From CAYTCZ01 sp964436315 (lineage in GTDB: Bacteria; Actinomycetota; Thermoleophilia; Gaiellales; Gaiellaceae), in contig CAYTCZ010000043.1 in assembly GCA_964436315.1 (NCBI GenBank), positions 1-28,633 of the forward strand: a stretch of DNA of 28,633 bases. The letters are read 5' to 3'. The notes below the pieces were generated by a model. It was given only the letters and a program-made list of their open reading frames with translations, made no database searches and had not been told where the DNA came from. Shown one piece after another: positions 23,718-28,633 of the stretch. Positions within the stretch are counted from its first letter, which is position 1; each line of letters begins with the position of its first letter. The position numbers and the translations under genes are program-made.

Positions 23718-25090
23718 CGGTTGCGGTAGCGCTTGCGGGCGAGCGCCGGTAGCGACCGGACGGAGGACCACGCCTTTCCGGGACCGAGTCGCCGTGCGAC
23801 CGGCTGAAACCAGCGCGCGAGTGTTGTTGAGACGCGGTAGAGAAACGGGCGCGACCACGCCCATGACCAGAGGGTGAAACCGAGACGCTCGCGACGAGAG
23901 GCGACGCGCTCGGAAACCAAGTCTCGGCGCAAGTCGAGCAGATACTCATGGAGCGGGATCTTGACTGGGCAAGACGCGGTGCACGCTCCGCAGAGCGACG
24001 ATGCGTGAGGTAACGACGGAGCACTCTTGAGTCCCACAAGCAGGGGCACGAGCACCGCGCCCATGGGCCCTGAGTACACGGGGCCGTAGGCCGCTCCGCC
24101 GGTCTTCCGGTAGACCGGACACACATTCAGACAAGCGCCACAGCGGATGCAGTTCAGCATCTCCGAGTACCGGGTTCGGAGCAGATTCGATCTGCCGTTG
24201 TCGAGGATGACTACATGGAGCTCCTCGGGCCCGTCGAGCTCGCCGGCGCCCCTTGGCCCTGTGATCAATGTCGTGTAGGCGGTGAGTCGTTGACCCGTAC
24301 CGCTTCGGCCAAGGAGCTTCAGCAGGACAGCGAGCTCGGCGAGCGTCGGGACGACGCGCTCCATTCCCATAATCGCGACGTGCACGCGCGGCAAGGTACT
24401 GCAGAGGCGGGCATTGCCTTCGTTCGTCACGAGACAGATCGAGCCGGACTCAGCGACTCCGAAGTTGACCCCGGTGATGCCCATGTCCGCTGAGAGGAAA
24501 ACCTCACGCAACTGGCGTCGCGCGGATTGAGTAAGCGCCTCGAGCTCGGCCGGAATTGGAGCGCCCTCAACCCGTGTGAACAGCTCCGCTACCTCTTCCT
24601 TCGTCTTCTCGATCGCCGGGGCGACGATGTGGACTGGATGCTCGCCGGCGAGCTGGAGAATGTACTCGCCGAGATCCGTCTCGACCGGTTTCACGCCGGC
24701 TGACTCGAGAGCATCGTTCAGGCGAATTTCCTCCGACGCCATCGACTTCGACTTGGCGACGAGCTTCGAGTTCGTTCGCCTGGCGACGTCGATGATGTAG
24801 CGATTCGCATCGTCTGGAGTCCGTGCGAAGTGGACGTATCCCCCGCAAGACTCGACAGCGGCCGTGAATTGGCCGAGGTGCCGGTCGAGCTCAGCGATCG
24901 TGGCCGTCCGAATCTCGCGACCTCGTTCGCGGAGAGCCTCGATGTCCTCGAGCTCGCCCCACGCATTCACGCGGTTCCCGTAGAGCCGCTCGGTCGAAAG
25001 ATGGATCGCGTCCTCGATACGCTCGTCGGCGAGCTTTTCGAGAGCAATCTCGCGAAATCGAGAGGCAGGCTGACTGAGGTCGCCGCTCAT
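23714..25090 (-). CDS. lutB: LutB-like Fe-S protein with LUD domain
   Basis: LutB combines a LUD domain with ferredoxin-like clusters and acts in L-lactate oxidation to pyruvate. The 458-residue protein has the LUD region (about 60-300, with KSKSMASEEIRLNDAL, GVNFGVAESGSICLVTNEGN and LITGPRGAGELDGPEELHVV), then a 4Fe-4S motif C314, C317, C320, C324 (CIRCGACLNVCP), a second cysteine set C367, C370, C374 (CGACTASCP), and a C-terminal tail with tryptophans as in the DUF3390 part. ATG 25090 overlaps the lutA stop by four bases, and its stop overlaps lutC, so the operon is tightly coupled. Length and motifs are normal. Confidence 0.93.
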   Translation of the reverse strand: MSGDLSQPASRFREIALEKLADERIEDAIHLSTERLYGNRVNAWGELEDIEALRERGREIRTATIAELDRHLGQFTAAVESCGGYVHFARTPDDANRYIIDVARRTNSKLVAKSKSMASEEIRLNDALESAGVKPVETDLGEYILQLAGEHPVHIVAPAIEKTKEEVAELFTRVEGAPIPAELEALTQSARRQLREVFLSADMGITGVNFGVAESGSICLVTNEGNARLCSTLPRVHVAIMGMERVVPTLAELAVLLKLLGRSGTGQRLTAYTTLITGPRGAGELDGPEELHVVILDNGRSNLLRTRYSEMLNCIRCGACLNVCPVYRKTGGAAYGPVYSGPMGAVLVPLLVGLKSAPSLPHASSLCGACTASCPVKIPLHEYLLDLRRDLVSERVASRRERLGFTLWSWAWSRPFLYRVSTTLARWFQPVARRLGPGKAWSSVRSLPALARKRYRNR

Positions 25091-25776
25091 GTCGGCACTC
25101 CACGAGCGAGTGCCGTCGCAAGGTGCATAACCGCTGGGCCGCCAACTTTCTCCACCCTTCCGCGAAGATGCATGAGACAGCCCGGATCGGCTGTAACGAG
25201 CACGTCCGCGTCTCTCATACTCGCGAGCTTATCGTCGGCCATTGCGGCCGAGACCTCCGGCTGGCGAATAGAGAACGTCCCGCCAAACCCACAGCAAAGG
25301 TCCGGCCGAGCGAGGGGCACAACGCGGGCGCCGGACGCCTCGAGCAGCTCGCGGGGGGCTTTCGAGATGCCCAGGTCGCGGAACATATGACACGAGTCGT
25401 GGTAGGCGATCGCCTTTCCCTCGTTCCGCGGCGTAAGAGCCGTGTCGGCTCGACGCAGGAATGCTGAAAGTTCCCAGGCGTCGAACTTGGGCACATCGAG
25501 CAACTCGGGAAGGTAGTGGGTAACCATCGTCGTGCACGATCCTGACGGTACGACGACGGGGATTTCTGGATCGAAGGCTCGGATCACCGTCTTCGCGACG
25601 CGCCGGGCAGCCTTCCGATGGCCAGCGTTGAACGCCGGCTGGCCACAACACACCTGGCCGCGCGGAAACAACACGTCAAATCCAGCGTCACGTAGCAGCT
25701 TCTTGGCATCCTCGACTGCATCCGGGAAGATCAGATCGCCGAGACACGTCGCAAAGAGCTGGACTCGCTGGGCCAT
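25087..25776 (-). CDS. lutA: LutA-like CCG-domain protein
   Basis: LutA is the CCG (HdrB-like) subunit of the L-lactate utilisation complex. The 229-residue protein has both cysteine-rich domains intact: Cys11, Cys43-Cys44 (VCCGQPAFNAG) and Cys81 (PSGSC) in the first, Cys129 (HDSC) and Cys161-Cys162 (LCCGFGGTFS) with DPGC in the second. Such sites hold Fe-S clusters for electron transfer. The start is ATG 25776, and the divergent deacetylase-family gene begins only 20 bases away, so their promoters must overlap coding DNA. No FadR-type LutR regulator is adjacent. Confidence 0.93.
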   Translation of the reverse strand: MAQRVQLFATCLGDLIFPDAVEDAKKLLRDAGFDVLFPRGQVCCGQPAFNAGHRKAARRVAKTVIRAFDPEIPVVVPSGSCTTMVTHYLPELLDVPKFDAWELSAFLRRADTALTPRNEGKAIAYHDSCHMFRDLGISKAPRELLEASGARVVPLARPDLCCGFGGTFSIRQPEVSAAMADDKLASMRDADVLVTADPGCLMHLRGRVEKVGGPAVMHLATALARGVPT

Positions 25777-25796
25777 CTACGAGAACGTATCGACTC

Positions 25797-26660
25797 GTGC
25801 GGCCGATCCTGAGCCATAAAGACTTCGAGACGAAGCATCCAACCGGCTCCCATCCCGAACGTGGTGAGCGCATTGCCGCATTGCACCAAGCGTTCCCGGC
25901 ATTCGAGGAGCCTCGAGCGGCAACCACGGACGAGATCGCACTCTGTCACGATCGGGACTACATCGCGAGCATCCGGGAACTGTCGGAAAGTGGCAGAACC
26001 GGCTACCTCGATCCGGACACAATTTGCACCCCGACGAGTTACGAGGTCGCGCTTCGCGCTGTGGGCTCGGCAATCACCGCGGTTGAACGAGGCGGTTTCT
26101 CGCTCGCACGGCCACCAGGTCACCATGCGCTTCCAAACCGGGCGATGGGATTCTGCCTGTTCAACAACATCGCGATCGCGGCTGTCTTCGCTCAGCGCGA
26201 ACTTGGGCTCGACCGCGTCGCGATCCTTGACTGGGACGCACACCACGGAAACGGAACGCAGGACATGTTCTGGGACGAGCCGGACATCCTCTTTGTCTCT
26301 CTGCACCAGTGGCCCTTCTATCCCGGCTCAGGTGGGCCGGGTGAGGGAAACGAGACGACGGTGAATGTGCCGCTCGGTGCGGGCTCCGGCGACGAGGTCT
26401 ATGCCGACGCGATGACTACCATCGTCGAGCCTACGATAGAAGCCTTCGAGCCAGATCTGCTGCTCATCTCGGCCGGCTACGATTCGGCGCGAGGAGACCC
26501 TCTCTGCAGCATGGAACTCACGGAGGCTGGATACAGCTTCATGGCCTCCCGATTGGGAAGACTCTGCGAGCGCACTGCGTTCGTTCTAGAGGGCGGATAC
26601 AACATTCAGACGCTGCCCGGACTCGTATCGGCAACACTAGAGGCAGATGGACGTAACTGA
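25797..26660 (+). CDS. Histone deacetylase/acetoin-utilisation family amidohydrolase
   Basis: Members of this zinc-dependent family remove acyl groups from lysine side chains, polyamines or small amides. The 287-residue protein shows the complete catalytic set: HPERGERI near residue 19, RPPGHHA (His109-His110), DWDAHHGNGTQ with zinc ligands Asp147 and His149, SAGYDS with Asp229, and LEGGYN with Tyr268. Length fits the short bacterial class (AcuC/HdaH-like). The start is GTG 25797, very close to divergent lutA. Its 3' end overlaps the thioredoxin gene by 14 bases, suggesting an operon. The natural substrate is unknown; acetyl-CoA synthetase deacetylation is known for AcuC, but no acs or acuA lies nearby. 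Confidence 0.92.
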   Translation: MRPILSHKDFETKHPTGSHPERGERIAALHQAFPAFEEPRAATTDEIALCHDRDYIASIRELSESGRTGYLDPDTICTPTSYEVALRAVGSAITAVERGGFSLARPPGHHALPNRAMGFCLFNNIAIAAVFAQRELGLDRVAILDWDAHHGNGTQDMFWDEPDILFVSLHQWPFYPGSGGPGEGNETTVNVPLGAGSGDEVYADAMTTIVEPTIEAFEPDLLLISAGYDSARGDPLCSMELTEAGYSFMASRLGRLCERTAFVLEGGYNIQTLPGLVSATLEADGRN

Positions 26661-27210
26661 ACAGACATTCCAACAAGACGTGATCGAACGCTCGAAGAGC
26701 ACGCCCGTTGTCGTCGACTTCTGGGCGGACTGGTGCGGCCCATGTAAGGCTTTGGCTCCGGTCCTCGAGCAGGCCGTGAGTGCGCGCAACGGCGACGTCG
26801 TCCTGGCGAAGGTCGATGTCGACGCCAATCAGTCGCTGGCCACCGAGTATGGGATCCGCAGCATCCCCGCCGTCAAGGCGTTCCGGGACGGACAGATGGT
26901 GAGCGAGTTCGTCGGCGCTCAATCGCTACCGACGATCGAGTCGTTCCTCGACGAGCTCGCCGGCCCGCCCGCCACCGAGAAACTCCTCGAGGAACTCGAA
27001 CAAAGCGGTGAGTTCCCGCAGATCCTCGGGCCGCTCGCCGAGGGCGACTACGAGCGTGCGTTCGAATGGCTGCTCCAGGAGGCAGCCGAGGCCGACCCCG
27101 AGCGCCGTGAGCGCGTGCGCGAGGTCATGGTCGCGCTCTTCGCCGACCTCGGCCAGGATCATCCGTTGAGTTCGCAATACCGACGTCGGCTCGCGAGCGC
27201 TCTCTACTGA
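26647..27210 (+). CDS. CnoX/YbbN-like thioredoxin with C-terminal helical domain
   Basis: The 187-residue protein has a thioredoxin domain (1-105) with the WCGPC active site (Cys30, Cys33), the cis-proline segment SIPAVKAF, and a C-terminal extension with TPR-like helices (GDYERAFEWLLQEAAEADPE and following) as in CnoX/YbbN, a redox-active holdase that works with chaperones. The E. coli protein is longer, so this is a shortened version with fewer repeats. Both cysteines are present, so thiol chemistry is expected. The start is ATG 26647 with AGAGG just upstream, inside the end of the deacetylase-family gene. Confidence 0.9.
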   Translation: MDVTEQTFQQDVIERSKSTPVVVDFWADWCGPCKALAPVLEQAVSARNGDVVLAKVDVDANQSLATEYGIRSIPAVKAFRDGQMVSEFVGAQSLPTIESFLDELAGPPATEKLLEELEQSGEFPQILGPLAEGDYERAFEWLLQEAAEADPERRERVREVMVALFADLGQDHPLSSQYRRRLASALY

Positions 27211-27244
27211 GCCGGCGGAAGGCAGCTGAGACGACCGGCCTACG

Positions 27245-28633
27245 ATGACCTCCGAGGTGGAGCTCCTCTATGGCCGTGAGCCGATCCGTGTGCGTCTACC
27301 CGACGGTTGTCGCGCCACAGTCATCGAGAAACCGCCCATGCCGGTGGCCGAGGATCCGCACGCACTCGTCGAGGCTGCTCTAGACGATCCTGTCGGTGCG
27401 CCGACCTTCTCAGCGCTTGCGCGCGACGCAAAGAGCGCCTGCATTCTCGTTTGCGACATCACCCGGCCTGTTCCGAACGGGCTCTTCCTGCGTCCCATCA
27501 TCGAACGACTCATGGCAGCGGGCATCTCCCGCGAACGCATCACGGTGCTGGTGGCCACGGGGCTGCATCGCGCGAACGAAGGAGACGAACTGACGGAGTT
27601 GATCGGCGATCAATGGGTTCTCGACCACGTCGCGGTCGTCAATCATTTCGCGCGCGATGACGCGAGTCACGTCGGGGTTGGACGCACCCAGCGCAGAACC
27701 GTCGCGCGGCTCGACCGGCGACTCGTCGACGCCGACCTCCGGATCGCGACGGGTCTCGTCGAGCCGCACTTCATGGCCGGCTACTCCGGCGGACGCAAGG
27801 TGATCGCGCCCGGCGTCGCGCACGCCGAAACGATCACCACGTTCCACAACCACCGGTTCATGTCGCACCCACGAGCGGCGAACTGCGTCCTCGACGGGAA
27901 CCCGCTTCACGAGGAGCAACTCGCAATCGTTGAGATGCTCGGCGGAGCACTCGCACTCAACACCGTCGTCGACGATCAGCGTCGGCTCGCATTCGTGAAC
28001 TTCGGTGAGATCGTCGAAAGCCATCTCGAAGCGGTGGCTTTCGTGCGCAAGTATGCCGAGGTGCGTGTCGGCCGCCGTTTTCGTACTGTGCTGACGAGCG
28101 CCGCAGGCTACCCGCTCGACAAGACCTACTACCAAACCGTCAAGGGAATGGTTGGGCCCCTGGACATCCTGGCTGACGGCGGCGATCTCATCATCGCCTC
28201 CGAGTGCTCGGAGGGCATCGGCTCGCAGGAATACGCACAGGCACAGCGTCGCTATATCGCGATGGGCGCTGCCGAATTCCTTGCTGACATCGCTGCAAGA
28301 AACCATGCGGCGATCGACGAGTGGCAGACGCAGATGCAAATCAAGCCGCAAGCTCGTGCTCGGGTCACCCTGTTCACAACAGGTCTCAGCGGCAGAGCGC
28401 GGGAACTCACCGGCGTCGATCTGACGAGTTCCCTCGAGCGAAGCATCGCGGAGAGCATCGCTCGCCAGGGCGACCCCGAAGTCGCCGTGGTACCCGAGGG
28501 TCCCTACGTCATTCCCGTCGCCGCTGGCGCGAAACTAGGTGGCCTGCTCGCGACGCGTGCGACCATTCGGGCGCGCGGTTGCCGCGGGCCGTGCAAGTCG
28601 ATGGAGAACGGTGCAAAACCGTCTCAAGTGGAC
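27245..28633 (+). CDS. larA: LarA-type nickel-pincer lactate racemase (open at window end)
   Basis: LarA interconverts L- and D-lactate with a nickel-pincer nucleotide cofactor; related family members racemise other 2-hydroxyacids. Key residues sit at nearly the positions known in the Lactiplantibacillus enzyme: His108 (GLHRANEGDE), His175 (EPHFMAGYSGG), the cofactor-binding Lys185 (GGRK) and His201 (TTFHNHRF), plus DITRPVP near 71-77. After the conserved ending VVPEGPYVIP (about residue 425) the frame stays open for at least 37 more codons to the window edge, longer than the roughly 425 residues usual. A TAG at 28536 in another frame would give a normal length if a frameshift existed. No larB, larC or larE is visible in the window. 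Confidence 0.85.
   Translation, partial: MTSEVELLYGREPIRVRLPDGCRATVIEKPPMPVAEDPHALVEAALDDPVGAPTFSALARDAKSACILVCDITRPVPNGLFLRPIIERLMAAGISRERITVLVATGLHRANEGDELTELIGDQWVLDHVAVVNHFARDDASHVGVGRTQRRTVARLDRRLVDADLRIATGLVEPHFMAGYSGGRKVIAPGVAHAETITTFHNHRFMSHPRAANCVLDGNPLHEEQLAIVEMLGGALALNTVVDDQRRLAFVNFGEIVESHLEAVAFVRKYAEVRVGRRFRTVLTSAAGYPLDKTYYQTVKGMVGPLDILADGGDLIIASECSEGIGSQEYAQAQRRYIAMGAAEFLADIAARNHAAIDEWQTQMQIKPQARARVTLFTTGLSGRARELTGVDLTSSLERSIAESIARQGDPEVAVVPEGPYVIPVAAGAKLGGLLATRATIRARGCRGPCKSMENGAKPSQVD

Noticed and set aside
23718..23864. Longer LutC start
   Set aside because: It would overlap lutB by 151 bases with residues lacking LUD similarity; the ATGA overlap at 23717 fits operon style.
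28595..28633. Possible RNA gene start at the window end (ACGGT-GCAAA-ACCGT stem)
   Set aside because: The stem does not fit an anticodon arm with U33, and the LarA frame is still open through it.
1..28633. CRISPR arrays, insertion sequences, integrases, prophage genes
   Set aside because: No spaced repeats, transposase, integrase or terminal inverted repeats were seen.

Overview
The window looks like a chromosomal stretch from a GC-rich (about 60% by eye) actinobacterium. Pointers are the MalT/LAL-type and BTAD/SARP-type regulators, the HrdB-like sigma factor, frequent GTG starts, ATGA stop/start overlaps and promoters compatible with leaderless mRNAs. A deep lineage such as Thermoleophilia is my guess and is not proven by the sequence. 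I see no tRNA, rRNA, CRISPR array, insertion sequence or phage gene, and no gene-free stretch longer than 300 bases.

Region 1 (51-8165, minus strand) is a methylamine-type N-demethylation cluster. In transcription order it holds a trimethylamine-dehydrogenase-like iron-sulfur flavoprotein, EtfB, EtfA, a membrane-bound Fe-S oxidoreductase of the DgcB/FadF type, and a GcvT-like folate-dependent transferase. A small rhodanese gene lies downstream. The logic is oxidation of an N-methyl amine, electrons through ETF to the membrane quinone pool, and the one-carbon unit to tetrahydrofolate.

Region 2 (8195-18061) is a dense regulatory island. It has a stand-alone LuxR helix-turn-helix protein with an apparently leaderless promoter, a MalT-like ATPase regulator, a 1309-residue SARP-type regulator carrying a degenerate nucleotide-cyclase domain and an AAA/TPR module, a membrane HD-GYP protein and a second small LuxR protein. 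Between these sit tiny genes not expected from routine annotation. Two encode 24-25 residue hydrophobic peptides ending in the same hexapeptide GAARAW, one on each side of the HD-GYP gene. A third minus-strand peptide of 28 residues has a strong ribosome site. A 32-residue ORF overlaps the first peptide by TGATG. Upstream of that unit are four TTAAG/TCAAG direct repeats at 10-11 base spacing, the architecture bound by SARP regulators, next to the SARP gene. This is the best candidate for an undescribed system: small exported or membrane peptides linked to TPR-type regulators and cyclic-nucleotide-related proteins.

Region 3 (18222-21640, minus) holds a primary-type sigma factor and a type IA topoisomerase of the TopB class. 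Region 4 (21908-23343, plus) has a PlsC-type acyltransferase overlapping a stand-alone 5'-3' exonuclease. Region 5 (23340-25776, minus) is a tightly overlapped lutABC operon for L-lactate oxidation. Region 6 (25797-28633, plus) has a histone-deacetylase-family amidohydrolase, a CnoX-like thioredoxin and a LarA-type lactate racemase still open at the window edge. The nearby LutABC and LarA together suggest use of both lactate enantiomers.
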